A stretch of 64,000 bases of DNA from Microbacterium dextranolyticum (GTDB lineage: Bacteria > Actinomycetota > Actinomycetes > Actinomycetales > Microbacteriaceae): contig NZ_JAFBBR010000001.1 in the NCBI RefSeq assembly GCF_016907295.1, positions 1,054,001 through 1,118,000 on the forward strand, written 5' to 3'. The position numbers and the translations under genes are program-made. Under the pieces are notes generated by a model that saw nothing but the letters and a program-made list of their open reading frames with translations, had not been told where the DNA came from and made no database searches. Each line of letters opens with the position of its first letter. Within the stretch, counting starts at the first letter, position 1. Of the stretch, positions 53,679 through 63,368 are shown one piece after another.

Positions 53679-55013
53679 ATGACTTCTCGCCCTGGCCCTC
53701 GCACGCCCTCGACCTTCCCTGCCCGTGGCACGTACTCCGAGGCGCGGCGCATCGGCTCCCTGCTGCGGAAGGAGACCGTCGGCGGCGCGCTGCTCGTGCT
53801 CATGGCGGCGATCGGCATCGTGTGGGCGAACTCGCCCTGGGCCGAGGGGTACTTCGCGCTGCGGGACTTCGAGATCGGGTACGAGCCCTGGCACCTGCAA
53901 CTGAGCCTGGGCGCGTGGGCGGCCGACGGGCTGCTGGCGATCTTCTTCTTCCTGATCGGTCTCGAGCTCAAACGCGAGTTCGTCGCCGGGGACCTGCGCC
54001 GCTTCTCCACCGCGATCGTCCCCGTCGCCGCGGCCGCGGGAGGCGTGGCGGTGCCGGCGCTGTTCTACGTCGCGATCGTCGCCCAGGACCCGGAACTGCT
54101 GCGCGGGTGGGCGATCCCCACCGCCACCGACATCGCCTTCGCCGTCGCGGTGCTCGCCCTGATCGGCTCCCACCTGCCGAGCCCGCTACGGATCTTCCTG
54201 CTCACCCTCGCCGTCGTCGACGATCTCATCGCGATCACCATCATCGCGGTCTTCTACACCGACACGATCGACATCGTCCCGCTGCTGCTGGGCCTGGGCA
54301 CGATCGCCGTGTACGCGGTGCTCGCGCAGCGGTACCGGCAGTTCTTCAACCTCAAGCCCGCCGCGGCGTGGCTGATCCTGCTGCCCATCGGCATCGTCGC
54401 CTGGGGGTTCGTGCACGCCGCGGGCATCCACGCGACCATCGCCGGGGTCCTGCTCGGCTTCACCATCCCCGTCCTGCACCGCCGCCGCGACCACGTCCCC
54501 GAAACCGAGCCGGGACTGGCGGAGGTGTTCGAGCACCGGTTCCGGCCGCTGTCGGCCGGGTTCGCTGTCCCGGTGTTCGCGTTCTTCTCCGCCGGGGTCG
54601 CCCTCGGCGGCGTCGACGGGTTCCTCTCCGCACTCACCGACCCGGTGACCATCGGCATCGTCGTCGCGCTGGTGGTCGGCAAACCGGTCGGCATCGTCGC
54701 GACCACCTGGCTCACCACCCGTATCCGCGGCATCCGGCTCGACCCGGCGCTGAAGTGGGTCGACCTGGTCGGTGTCGGGCTGCTCGCCGGCATCGGGTTC
54801 ACGGTGTCGTTGCTGGTCACCGAGCTCAGCTTCACCGCGACCGATCCGCACCATGACCACAGCAAGGTCGCGATCCTGCTCGCCTCCGTGATCGCCGCGG
54901 CGATCGCGTCCGTCCTGCTCACCAGCCGCAACCGCCGCTACCGCCGGATCGCACTGGCCGAAGCCGTCGATGAGGACGGTGACGGCATCCCCGACGTCTA
55001 CCAGCAGTCCTAG
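53679..55013 (+). CDS. nhaA: Na+/H+ antiporter NhaA
   Basis: 444 residues from ATG 53679; a TTG 6 bases earlier is also in frame. Eleven to twelve membrane segments. [17 protein letters not shown] and [12 protein letters not shown], the latter with the two ion-binding Asp residues, are family marks. The C-terminal tail [13 protein letters not shown] contains a calcium-loop-like DxDGDGIPD, unusual for NhaA. Confidence 0.93.
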   Translation: MTSRPGPRTPSTFPARGTYSEARRIGSLLRKETVGGALLVLMAAIGIVWANSPWAEGYFALRDFEIGYEPWHLQLSLGAWAADGLLAIFFFLIGLELKREFVAGDLRRFSTAIVPVAAAAGGVAVPALFYVAIVAQDPELLRGWAIPTATDIAFAVAVLALIGSHLPSPLRIFLLTLAVVDDLIAITIIAVFYTDTIDIVPLLLGLGTIAVYAVLAQRYRQFFNLKPAAAWLILLPIGIVAWGFVHAAGIHATIAGVLLGFTIPVLHRRRDHVPETEPGLAEVFEHRFRPLSAGFAVPVFAFFSAGVALGGVDGFLSALTDPVTIGIVVALVVGKPVGIVATTWLTTRIRGIRLDPALKWVDLVGVGLLAGIGFTVSLLVTELSFTATDPHHDHSKVAILLASVIAAAIASVLLTSRNRRYRRIALAEAVDEDGDGIPDVYQQS

Positions 55014-55032
55014 CCGGGCCCGCTCTGGGGCG

Positions 55033-55785
55033 TCAGCGGACGAGCTGGAGACGCGACCAGCTGAGGCACACCAGCCCAGCGAACACGAGGGCGAAGGCGA
55101 CCGGAAGGGCGAGCTGGAGGGTGTTGACGGCGGTGCCGTCTGACATGGCCCACAGTGCGGGCGCGGCCAGCGGCATCCAGCCCCCGGCCCCCGCCAGTGC
55201 GCCGATCTGCGCGATCACGACCAGCGCGATCGTGCCGCTGACCGCGGCGAGCAGGGAGCGGGTGAGGGTCGCGATCCACGCGACCGGGACGGCGATGCCC
55301 GCCGACAGCACCGTCAGCACCCACAGTCTGCCCAGCGACGCCCATGCCTCGGCGGTCGGCGTCCCGTATCCGGCCAGGAGCCCCAGCACGAGCACGCCGA
55401 GCGTGACGGCGGCGCCGGCCAGCGCTGCCCACACCGCGTAGACCACGAGCTTGCCCAACGCGATCGTACGGCGCGGGATGGGGAGGGCGAACAGTGCGGT
55501 GATCGTGCCGTCGGCGAACTCCCGGCCGAACATCCACGCCAGCACGATCCCGAACCCCAGGAGCGAGGCGACGGCGGCGATCTGCGCCGCCCCCGCGAGC
55601 AACCCACCCCAGTCCAGGGTCGCCGCGGGCCCGGCCTGGGCGATCAGCTCGGCGTTTCCGGCGGCGACGCCCGTGGTGATACCGGCGAGCAGGGCGAACA
55701 CTCCGACGACGATCGCGAGCGTGGAGATCACCCCGACCGGGGAACACACCAGCTTGAGCGCCTCCACCCGCACCACCGCCCTCAC
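55033..55785 (-). CDS. ABC-2 type exporter permease
   Basis: 250 residues with six hydrophobic segments. LAWMFGREFADGTITALFALPIPRR is the conserved cytoplasmic coupling loop of ABC-2 permeases. It starts on the stop of the ATPase gene. Substrate unknown, possibly a drug or peptide. Confidence 0.85.
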   Translation of the reverse strand: MRAVVRVEALKLVCSPVGVISTLAIVVGVFALLAGITTGVAAGNAELIAQAGPAATLDWGGLLAGAAQIAAVASLLGFGIVLAWMFGREFADGTITALFALPIPRRTIALGKLVVYAVWAALAGAAVTLGVLVLGLLAGYGTPTAEAWASLGRLWVLTVLSAGIAVPVAWIATLTRSLLAAVSGTIALVVIAQIGALAGAGGWMPLAAPALWAMSDGTAVNTLQLALPVAFALVFAGLVCLSWSRLQLVR

Positions 55786-56504
55786 CGCGAGGCCTCCTCG
55801 TCAGTGCGACGGTGTTCGTCGTCGGCGCGGATGCGCTCGAAGAATGCGCGTTCGAGGTCGTGTCCGGTGGTGTCGAGCTGCCCGATCAGCCGGCCCGCGT
55901 TTATCAGCAGCACCCGGTCGGCGATCCGGGCCACCTCATCCAGGTGATGGCTGCTGATTAGCACCGCGGCGCCGGCCTGCGCCCGCCGGGTCACCTGTTC
56001 TCGCAGCAGGATCGCCGATGCCGGATCGAGGGCGTTGCTCGGCTCGTCCAGCACGATCAGCCGGGGGTCGTGCTGGAGCGCTGCGGCCAGGCCGACACGC
56101 TGCCGGTTCCCCAGCGACAGCTGGCGGAACCGGCGATCCGCGACCGGCCCGAGCCGCCACGCGTCGACAGCGCCCTCCACGATCCCCGGCGTGCTGCCGC
56201 GGAGCAGGCTGGAGATGCGCAGGTTCTCCCGCACGGTCAGCTCCGGGTACGCCAACGGCATCTCGACCAGCGCACCAACCTGTCCCCACGCACCCGCGGG
56301 CAGATCGTCCAGCGGCTCCCCGAACACGCGCACCATCCCCTGCTGCGGGCGGAGCATCCCCAGCGCGAGGCGCATCAGCGTCGTCTTGCCCGCCCCGTTC
56401 AACCCGATCAACGCCACGATCTCACCAGGCTCGACCTGGAAGGAGAGGCCGGTCACACCGTCGCCGCCCCGGAACCGGCGTGTGACGTCCTCGAACGCGA
56501 GCAC
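55782..56504 (-). CDS. ABC exporter ATP-binding protein
   Basis: 240 residues from GTG 56504, one base after the TetR stop. Walker A GLNGAGKTT, Walker B LIVLDEPSNALDP and an unusual signature LSLGNRQRV in place of LSGGQ. Pairs with the adjacent permease. Confidence 0.88.
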   Translation of the reverse strand: MLAFEDVTRRFRGGDGVTGLSFQVEPGEIVALIGLNGAGKTTLMRLALGMLRPQQGMVRVFGEPLDDLPAGAWGQVGALVEMPLAYPELTVRENLRISSLLRGSTPGIVEGAVDAWRLGPVADRRFRQLSLGNRQRVGLAAALQHDPRLIVLDEPSNALDPASAILLREQVTRRAQAGAAVLISSHHLDEVARIADRVLLINAGRLIGQLDTTGHDLERAFFERIRADDEHRRTDEEASR

Positions 56505-56505
56505 G

Positions 56506-57051
56506 TCACACGCCTCCCAGCACATCGAGGGCCGAACCCAGCGCGGCATCCACTGCCGTCTCCTCGGATCGAGCCCAGCCCAGCAGCGCCGCGCTCAGCC
56601 CGGCGATCACCGCCGAGGCCGCGACCCGCGCCTGTCCCACACTCACACCGCGCTCCACCAGCGCACCGGTGAGGGCAGCCACGGTCTCTTCGCTGCCCCG
56701 TTCAACCGCCCCGCGCAACGACGGCGTCAGCGCGACGATCCGCAGCCGCTCCCGCAACGCCTCAACACTCGCCGCGTCCACCTGCGCCCACGCCTGCCGG
56801 ATACCTTCTGTCAGAGCCCGCATCGCCGTCTCCCGCGCCGGGCGGGTCCGCACCCGCTCCGCCATCAGCGGATCGAACGGATCGGCCAGCAGCAACGCCT
56901 CCTTGGTCGGGAAGTGCCGGAACAGGGTCATCTCACTTACCCCCGCACGCGCCGCGATCTGCGCTGTGCCCGTCGCCTCATATCCACGCACCGCGAACAA
57001 CTCCAACGCCGCCCGGCTCAGCGCCTCATGCGTCCGACCCCACCGCTCCAC
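56506..57051 (-). CDS. TetR-family transcriptional regulator
   Basis: 181 residues. HTH at about residues 12-57 (ALELFAVRGYEATGTAQIAARAGVSEMTLFRHFPTKEALL). The rest is a ligand-binding helical domain. It is the first gene of a TetR-ATPase-permease operon and has a palindromic operator 8 bases upstream, so autorepression is likely. Confidence 0.9.
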   Translation of the reverse strand: MERWGRTHEALSRAALELFAVRGYEATGTAQIAARAGVSEMTLFRHFPTKEALLLADPFDPLMAERVRTRPARETAMRALTEGIRQAWAQVDAASVEALRERLRIVALTPSLRGAVERGSEETVAALTGALVERGVSVGQARVAASAVIAGLSAALLGWARSEETAVDAALGSALDVLGGV

Positions 57052-57059
57052 AGCATAAT

Positions 57060-57072
57060 GTTAGTCACTAAC
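57060..57072. promoter_or_regulatory. Candidate TetR operator
   Basis: GTTAGTCACTAAC, a perfect palindrome around a central base (6-bp arms), 8 bases before the TetR start. The surrounding CATAATGTTAG looks like a -10 region. Rest of 57052-57256 shows no gene. Confidence 0.6.
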
Positions 57073-57256
57073 AGAACTGCCGGAGGATTCGTCTGCCGCG
57101 AACCCCCAGGAGCACCATCAACATCGCCGATGCGCCGGCGCGACCCGCGACGGGATGCGGGTTCCACGAACCCGCGCGCTCAACTAGCCTGAAACCGGTC
57201 GTGAGCACTCAGGTTCCCGAGATTCCCGAACGAGAACCGCGGAACCCGTTACCTTC

Positions 57257-58729
57257 CTAGATCATGCGGGTGGTGGTGTCGAAGAGGGCGAACTCGTCGG
57301 GGTGCATCTGGTGCTGCACGACGAAAGAGCGCTCCTTGATGCGCCACAGGCCCTGCCCGGTGCCGAGCCCGGGCAGGAGGCGTTGTTCGGTGCCGGTCAG
57401 GCCGAGAGCGTTCGCGGTAGTGGAGAGCTGGTCAGATTCCTGCCGGTAGATCACCCGCGTTTCCGCGTTGGCGAGCAGACTGTTCGCCAGAGACCGCATG
57501 GCCGAGCCCTGATCGCCGACGTTGTCCAGGTCGGAGAGCTTGTGGAAGATGAGCATGTTTGCCAGCCCGTAGTGCCGGGCGAGTCTCCACTGTGCGTCCA
57601 TCCGGCGTAGGAGGGCGGGGTGGGCCATGAGGCGCCAGGCTTCGTCGTAGATCATCCAGCGTTTTCCGCCGGCGGGGTCCATGAGCGCGGCTTCCATCCA
57701 CGCGGACGCGCAGGTCATCAGCACTGACAGGAGCGCGGCGTTCTCGGCAACGCGGCTGAGGTCGAGACTCACCATCGGCAGCGACGGGTCGAACCGCACC
57801 GTTGAGGGTCCGTCGAAGAGCCCGGCGAGGTCGCCGCCGACGAGACGGCGCAGCGCGTGGGCGACGAGTCGGCCATCTTCCGCGAGACGATCGTCGGCGT
57901 GGGCAGGCGGGGCGAAGAGGCGGTCAACGATCATCGGCACGATCGGCACCTCCGCGTCCTGGACGGCGGCGGTGAGGGCGGTGTCGATCGCGGTGTGCTC
58001 CACGGGTGAGAGGTCGCGGCCGAGGACTGTTTCCGCGAGCGCTCCGAGCAATTCACGGCGACGCGAGGCGAGGGTGCTGGCCCATTCCTGGTTCGAGAGC
58101 CCGGAAGGGCGGTGTCCTTCATCGAGCGGGTTGAGTCGCGCCGCGAGTCCGTGCCCGAGGATGATCGCTTTCCCGCCGACCGCTTCCGCGACCGCGCTGT
58201 GCTCACCTTTGGGGTCGCACGGCACGTACACGCGACGCCCAAACGGCAGGGATCGCGTGTAGAGCGACTTCGCGAGGCTCGACTTCCCGGAGCCGACGAT
58301 GCCAGCCAAGATCATGTTCGGCGCGGTGATGACGCCTCGCCGGTAAAGTTCCCACGGGTCGTAGACGAAGCTGCCGCCGGAGTACATGTCTTGTCCGACG
58401 AACACGCCCTGACTGCCCAGGCCGCCTTCGGCGAGGAACGGGTACTGCGCCGCGAGCACGGCGCTGGTGTCCTGATGCCTCGGCAGCCGCAGTCCGCCCG
58501 GTGAACGCAGAGACGCCGGCCCCGCCTCGCCCGCCTTTGGGAGATAGGTGACTGAGCGTCGTTCGGCCTGTTCGGCTGCGGCTTTTGCTTTCGCTGTGTC
58601 CCTGTCGATGCGGTGTTGCTCCGCAATCAGTCGGGCGGCGGCCTCGCGACGCTGTTTGCGGTACTTGCGGCGCTCCGAGGCTGGCTCCACCAGCACCGCG
58701 GTGTGCAGCTTCTCCCGCTCGGTACTCAT
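57257..58729 (-). CDS. VirB4/TraC-like conjugation ATPase
   Basis: 490 residues from ATG 58729 (ATGA overlap with the upstream gene). Walker A AGIVGSGKSSLAKSLY at about residues 149-164, and Walker B KRWMIYDEAWRLM with the VirB4-typical DEAW. The N-terminus is basic and charged. It is shorter than full VirB4 (about 800); the N-terminal part may be supplied by the SCO6880-family gene. Powers channel assembly. Confidence 0.87.
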   Translation of the reverse strand: MSTEREKLHTAVLVEPASERRKYRKQRREAAARLIAEQHRIDRDTAKAKAAAEQAERRSVTYLPKAGEAGPASLRSPGGLRLPRHQDTSAVLAAQYPFLAEGGLGSQGVFVGQDMYSGGSFVYDPWELYRRGVITAPNMILAGIVGSGKSSLAKSLYTRSLPFGRRVYVPCDPKGEHSAVAEAVGGKAIILGHGLAARLNPLDEGHRPSGLSNQEWASTLASRRRELLGALAETVLGRDLSPVEHTAIDTALTAAVQDAEVPIVPMIVDRLFAPPAHADDRLAEDGRLVAHALRRLVGGDLAGLFDGPSTVRFDPSLPMVSLDLSRVAENAALLSVLMTCASAWMEAALMDPAGGKRWMIYDEAWRLMAHPALLRRMDAQWRLARHYGLANMLIFHKLSDLDNVGDQGSAMRSLANSLLANAETRVIYRQESDQLSTTANALGLTGTEQRLLPGLGTGQGLWRIKERSFVVQHQMHPDEFALFDTTTRMI

Positions 58730-59538
58730 CGCGTCAGGCCTCGCGCCTGCTTGACCGCGGTGATCGCAGCAGGCTCGAACCACGACCTATCCCGCTTCGC
58801 AGGCTGAACTGATGCCCGCTTCGGTGCGTCAGACGACGAGTACGACGCCAGCAGTTCGGAACCATCCATCGCCGGTGGCGCGAGCGTCTCGACTTCTTCA
58901 GCCTCCGGGGCGGGCTCGGTCCGGCGGAGAAGTGAGACGTATCCCACGTGCGGATTGATGACCAACGCATAGTCGCCCGAGGTGACCACTTGGTCGTTGG
59001 TGCCGGCTCCGGGTTCGTCGTAGACGTACCCGTTCTCGAGCGCGGCCTGGGTGGTCTCGTCGCCGTAGTCCCACTGGGCGAGGTAGTCCACTGCGTCGAC
59101 GTGGCCCAGCTCGCCGAGGAGGCGCAGCGGCCGGTCAGCTTCCTCGCCCTGGAGGAACACGACCGTGATCCACTGCTCGGCCGGGGCCGGGCTCGGGTGC
59201 CAGACGATCCGGCCCGACTCGGCGAACGCGGCGGAGAGCTGGTCGTCGGCCTGATCGATCAGCGCCGCCGCCTGCTGGAACCCGGCGGCAGCAGCGGCCG
59301 CGGCCTGCGCGCCGGATGCGCGGTCGCCGTCGTCGGCACTCACGTGGTCCCGGCGGGCGGTGTGGACGGTGGCGAGCTGGCCGAGTATCTGATGCAGAGA
59401 CCGGATGCCGGCGGCGAGTTCGCCGATGACCCCGTAGGTGTCGGCGGGGTCGTTCCAGGTCCGGGTCGCGTGGGCCAGGCCACGGAGCGCTTCGGAGGCT
59501 TCAGCAGCGTCGGCGAGGGGGTTCTCATAGCTGGGCAT
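58726..59538 (-). CDS. Uncharacterised ICE protein upstream of the VirB4-like ATPase
   Basis: 270 residues from ATG 59538, GGAGG 7 bases ahead; the longer frame lacks a site and runs into the opposing DUF4062 gene. The N-terminal 110 residues are helical and Ala-rich. The middle has VVFLQGEEADRPLRLLGELG and DEPGAGTNDQVVTSGDYAL. No family recognised. Coupled to the VirB4-like gene. Confidence 0.7.
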   Translation of the reverse strand: MPSYENPLADAAEASEALRGLAHATRTWNDPADTYGVIGELAAGIRSLHQILGQLATVHTARRDHVSADDGDRASGAQAAAAAAAGFQQAAALIDQADDQLSAAFAESGRIVWHPSPAPAEQWITVVFLQGEEADRPLRLLGELGHVDAVDYLAQWDYGDETTQAALENGYVYDEPGAGTNDQVVTSGDYALVINPHVGYVSLLRRTEPAPEAEEVETLAPPAMDGSELLASYSSSDAPKRASVQPAKRDRSWFEPAAITAVKQARGLTR

Positions 59539-59623
59539 GGCACGCCTCCATGGCTCGTATCGGAAGTGCTGATCAGGTGCACGCGCCCGATTGGTGTCGG
59601 TCATCCTCCGTAGGCTTGGAGGT

Positions 59624-60484
59624 ATGCCGTATGTCGCCACCGTGCTCCGCGTGATGATTGCCTCACCGTCCGATGTGCCTGAAGCGCGCGACGCGGTGGA
59701 GAAGGCGGTATATGGCTGGAACGACGCCAATGCAAAGACGAAGGGCGTGATCCTGCAGCCGTGGCGTTGGGAGACATCCGCGGTTCCTGTCATGGGCGCC
59801 CATCCGCAGAAGCTCATCAACGCCCAGGGCGTCGATGATTCAGACATCGTGTTCGCACTGTTCGGCGGTCGACTAGGTTCGCCAACCCCCGATGCAATCT
59901 CCGGGACTGTGGAAGAAGTGGACCGCGCCGTGGAACTGGGGCGGCCGGTGCATATGTACTTCTCGACCGCACCGCTTCCTCATGACGTTGACACCAGTCA
60001 GCTCGATGCAGTGCGCGCCTTCAAGAAGGGCATGCAGGATCGTGGCCTGCTCGGCGAGTTCAGCAACGTCGAACAGCTCAATCACGAGGTCTGGAAGGCG
60101 ATTGAACACGACATCGCAGCAATGTCACTTCAGAGCGTCACAGCGCCTTCGTCCGAGCCAGTCGGCGTCGACTTCTTTGTCCAGCCTCGGCAGGAGCGCG
60201 AGATGTCTGGTCTGAACTCCAAAGGGGCTCCTCGCTACAGCACCAAGCATTGGGCGGAGGTCACGAATACGGGAGATCGAGATGCCGAGAGCGTCACGTT
60301 CGAGAGTCCCGCGGAGAATGGCGGCATGTTCGTCGCCGGAGCCGACGAACCCACGATCATCCATCGCGGCCAGATGCGGCGGGTGCCACTGATGTTCACG
60401 TGGGGCGGGTCCAGTGATCCCATCCTCCGGATTCACTGGATCGAGGATGGCGAGAGCCGGCACCGGGACTTCCACGTCGGCTAG
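59624..60484 (+). CDS. DUF4062 domain protein
   Basis: 286 residues from ATG 59624 (GGAGG upstream). Residues about 5-125 match DUF4062: VMIASPSDVPEARDA, NAQGVDDSDIVFALFGGRLGSPTP and SGTVEEVDRAVELGRPVHMYF. DUF4062 is often the N-terminal domain of NLR-like ATPases, but here there is no NTPase; the C-terminal 130 residues are a separate beta-rich domain. It is on the opposite strand inside the transfer operon, so it is probably cargo, possibly defence. Confidence 0.78.
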   Translation: MPYVATVLRVMIASPSDVPEARDAVEKAVYGWNDANAKTKGVILQPWRWETSAVPVMGAHPQKLINAQGVDDSDIVFALFGGRLGSPTPDAISGTVEEVDRAVELGRPVHMYFSTAPLPHDVDTSQLDAVRAFKKGMQDRGLLGEFSNVEQLNHEVWKAIEHDIAAMSLQSVTAPSSEPVGVDFFVQPRQEREMSGLNSKGAPRYSTKHWAEVTNTGDRDAESVTFESPAENGGMFVAGADEPTIIHRGQMRRVPLMFTWGGSSDPILRIHWIEDGESRHRDFHVG

Positions 60485-60494
60485 TTTGTGCCCA

Positions 60495-61961
60495 TCAAAC
60501 CGAGCGGCACAGTGGGAGTGCGGCGGCGGTGAACGCGGCGGCCTGCTGGCCGACCAGCCGCCTGGTTTCGCAGGAACTCTGGATCGCAGCCTGGGTGATC
60601 GCTGCAACCGCGGCTTCCAGCTCGTCGACGGTAGGCGCGGACACGCTGATCAGGGCGGTCACGCGCAGGACTCCGTGGCCCGCGGTGAGGTCCGCTTCCT
60701 GTTGCAGCACGTCTTGGAACCCCGCGGTTTGGGCGGCGTCTTCGATCTGCCCGAGTCTGGAACGCTGGGCGGCGTCGCTGATGTACTCGACCTTCTTGCG
60801 GCGGATGTCGCGGGCGGCCCGGTCGGAGCGCATCGGGGTGTAGATCAGCGACACGGCTCGCTGGATGCCGGTGGACAGCAGGATGGGGGCGGTGAATCCG
60901 GGGTAGACGAGGCTGCGGGGCCATTCGGAGACCCAGAGCACGGCGTGGTGGGCGGAGTCGGTGCGCAGGTTCCCCCAGGTCTCGGTGACCGCCACCGGGC
61001 CGGCGGTGGCGAGGTCGCGGCCGATCTTGCCGTGCCGTTCCAGCGCGGACGCGACGGCCGGGTCGTAGGCGGAGCGGAGGATGACGGCGATCTGCCCGGC
61101 GTCGAGCCACTCGGACGGGGCAAGGTCGGCCGACCGCAGCGCCGATGTGAGGGTGGACATCTCCTGCCGCAGTACCCCGGCGGCGCCCTTGATCCCTCCG
61201 CCGGCGGTTCTGATCTGCCGGGCTGCGGCCTTCATGTCCAGGCTCAGGCTGATCGTGGTGGCGTGCCGTTCTCCGGCGGGGCCAGCGCGTTCGATCAGCT
61301 CGGCGTAGGTGTCGGCGGCCCAGGAACCGTCCGGCGTGCCATGCGTGGCCCACCACTCCACGAGTCCTGTGCCTGAGTCGGGCAGGGTGCGTTCGAGGAC
61401 TTGCAGGGTCGCGATCCGCCCGGACCGGCACACCGTCGCCAACGCGCGACCCCAGGTGGTGACGCGGCGTTCCTGCTCGCCAGGATCGAGGAGCACGAAC
61501 GCGGGATGCGTCACCTCACAGACCACGGTCAAGGTGGCGGCGTGGGGGTCGTGGATCATGCACGCCCCGGTCTCCGGATCGCTGTATTCGCGGAGCCGGG
61601 CCATGTCGCCGGGCAGGGCGAGGGTGCCGGCTGGGCGGGGCTTCACGATCCGACGGCGGTAGAGCAGTTGCCCGCCCGTCACCTGCCACAGCCACCAGAA
61701 CGCGACCGGCAGCCACTCAACCACCGGGCGCCCGCCGACAGGGATCCACGTCAGTGCGGCGCTGAGAACCCAGATCGGGGCCGTGTAGGCGAGCAGCATC
61801 CCGCCGCCGGCGTAGAACGCGGCGATCAGGGTGAGGCCGCCGATGCCGAGGGTGATGAGCTGAGCGACCGACAACCCCAACAGCACGCCCCGGCGCGTGA
61901 GGCGGGAGAACTTCACCGGCACGAGCTCGCCCGGTGCGGACTCTTTCGCATGACTGACCAT
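60495..61961 (-). CDS. SCO6880-family conjugation protein (PrgI/VirB4-N-like)
   Basis: 488 residues. Two N-terminal membrane segments (about 27-75), as in PrgI/VirB3-like parts. The rest is a soluble domain with GERHATTISLSLDMKAAARQI and SEWLDAGQIAVILRSAYDP, typical of actinobacterial SCO6880 proteins next to VirB4-like ATPases. Together they probably replace a full-length VirB4. It ends 11 bases from the convergent DUF4062 stop. Confidence 0.82.
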   Translation of the reverse strand: MVSHAKESAPGELVPVKFSRLTRRGVLLGLSVAQLITLGIGGLTLIAAFYAGGGMLLAYTAPIWVLSAALTWIPVGGRPVVEWLPVAFWWLWQVTGGQLLYRRRIVKPRPAGTLALPGDMARLREYSDPETGACMIHDPHAATLTVVCEVTHPAFVLLDPGEQERRVTTWGRALATVCRSGRIATLQVLERTLPDSGTGLVEWWATHGTPDGSWAADTYAELIERAGPAGERHATTISLSLDMKAAARQIRTAGGGIKGAAGVLRQEMSTLTSALRSADLAPSEWLDAGQIAVILRSAYDPAVASALERHGKIGRDLATAGPVAVTETWGNLRTDSAHHAVLWVSEWPRSLVYPGFTAPILLSTGIQRAVSLIYTPMRSDRAARDIRRKKVEYISDAAQRSRLGQIEDAAQTAGFQDVLQQEADLTAGHGVLRVTALISVSAPTVDELEAAVAAITQAAIQSSCETRRLVGQQAAAFTAAALPLCRSV

Positions 61962-61964
61962 CGG

Positions 61965-63341
61965 TCACTCCTTCGTCGCCTTGGGCGGGGTTTGGGGTGC
62001 CGGTCGCGGGCTTGCGGTCGGTGCCGGTGCCGAAGGCGGCGGCGGGGCGCTGGCTTGTCCGGCGCCGGCGCCGGTGGCGGCCGTCTCGCCCTGCCCGGCC
62101 AATGCCGCACCGGCCCTCGGTCCCGCGGTGGCCGCGGCTTTCACGGCCTGCGCGCCGGCGACGACGGCCGCCGCTGGGCCGGCCGCCGCGGCGCCAGCAC
62201 CCGCCACTCCTGCTCCTGCTCCCGCACTTGCGCCTGCCCCGGCGCTTCCGCTCGCCCCAGCGCCCGATCCCGCAGCGGTCGCCCCTGCTGAGGCGCCGCC
62301 CGTCGGGGCGGGCTTCGGCGCCGCCGCACCACCGCCTCCAGAGCCACTATCACTGCGGCTGCCGGATTGACCGTCGAGTACCTTCTTCGGCCCGTCACCG
62401 GACGGCTTCGACGGGATCGGGATGGGCCGGTTCAGGGCGCGTTTCGCGTCGTCCTCGGCGCCGGCCTGCCCGTAGTAGTCGGTGCCCACGAACGCGAGGA
62501 ACCGATACGTCAGGTACGGGGCGAACCCCGCCAACGCCATCAGCACGATCCCTGCGAGCGGATCGGACACGGAGGCCAGGTCGAGGTCGATGGGGGCGGC
62601 GACCTGGGTGATCGCGACGAGGAAGATCACGACGAGCACGAGCTTGGACAGGATCAGGGCGATCACGAACATGGCCCACTTGCTCACCCAGCCGCGGGCC
62701 GCGTCCCACGACGACCCCGAGAATGCGAGCGGGGCCAGAGCGACCGCGACCAGCAGCAGCGATTTGCGGATCAGCAGCGACAGCCAGACGATCGCCGCCG
62801 ATGCGATCGCGAGCCCGGCGAGGAAGATCATGATGATCGCCCCCACCCCGGGCGCGGGGATGGACAGCGCGGAGAGCCCAACGACGAGGGCGGCGATCTT
62901 GTCGCCCATGGTCTTGGCGGTCTCGCCGGCGGCTTGGATGATGCCGACGCAGAGCTGGTCGGTGATCTCCAGCAGCAACGCCACCAGGGTGACGACCACG
63001 AAGGAGCCGATCACGGCTTTCCCGAGGCCGAGCGCTGCCCGGGTGAGGGCTGTGGGGTCGCGGCGAATCATGCCGGTGATCAGTTGCAGGCAGAAGAACA
63101 GCAGCATCACGAACACGGCGATGCCGAACACGAGGTTGAACACGGACAGGAACCCTGGCCGCTGCACGTTCACCAACGTGGTGGTGTCGAACACGGTCCA
63201 GACGGCGGTGAACAGCCAGCTTGCCGCGCCGCCCATCGCTTGGGCGAGCCAGTCGAATGGCGCCGCTACCAGCGATGCGGCCGCCTCACCGGCAGTGTCG
63301 CAGACGGTGGAGATGACGGGGACATCGCATATGCCCATCAC
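61965..63341 (-). CDS. VirB6/TrbL-like membrane channel protein
   Basis: 458 residues. Six or more membrane segments in the first 290 residues, including GWVSKWAMFVIALILSKLVLVVIFLVA, typical of TrbL/VirB6. The last 160 residues are a low-complexity Ala/Gly/Ser/Pro tail with repeated SAGAGA-type runs. Two ATGs at the start (63341, 63338). Starts 27 bases after the DUF6112 gene. Confidence 0.85.
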   Translation of the reverse strand: MMGICDVPVISTVCDTAGEAAASLVAAPFDWLAQAMGGAASWLFTAVWTVFDTTTLVNVQRPGFLSVFNLVFGIAVFVMLLFFCLQLITGMIRRDPTALTRAALGLGKAVIGSFVVVTLVALLLEITDQLCVGIIQAAGETAKTMGDKIAALVVGLSALSIPAPGVGAIIMIFLAGLAIASAAIVWLSLLIRKSLLLVAVALAPLAFSGSSWDAARGWVSKWAMFVIALILSKLVLVVIFLVAITQVAAPIDLDLASVSDPLAGIVLMALAGFAPYLTYRFLAFVGTDYYGQAGAEDDAKRALNRPIPIPSKPSGDGPKKVLDGQSGSRSDSGSGGGGAAAPKPAPTGGASAGATAAGSGAGASGSAGAGASAGAGAGVAGAGAAAAGPAAAVVAGAQAVKAAATAGPRAGAALAGQGETAATGAGAGQASAPPPPSAPAPTASPRPAPQTPPKATKE

Positions 63342-63368
63342 AAGACCTGCTTTCTGACGGACCGGGTT

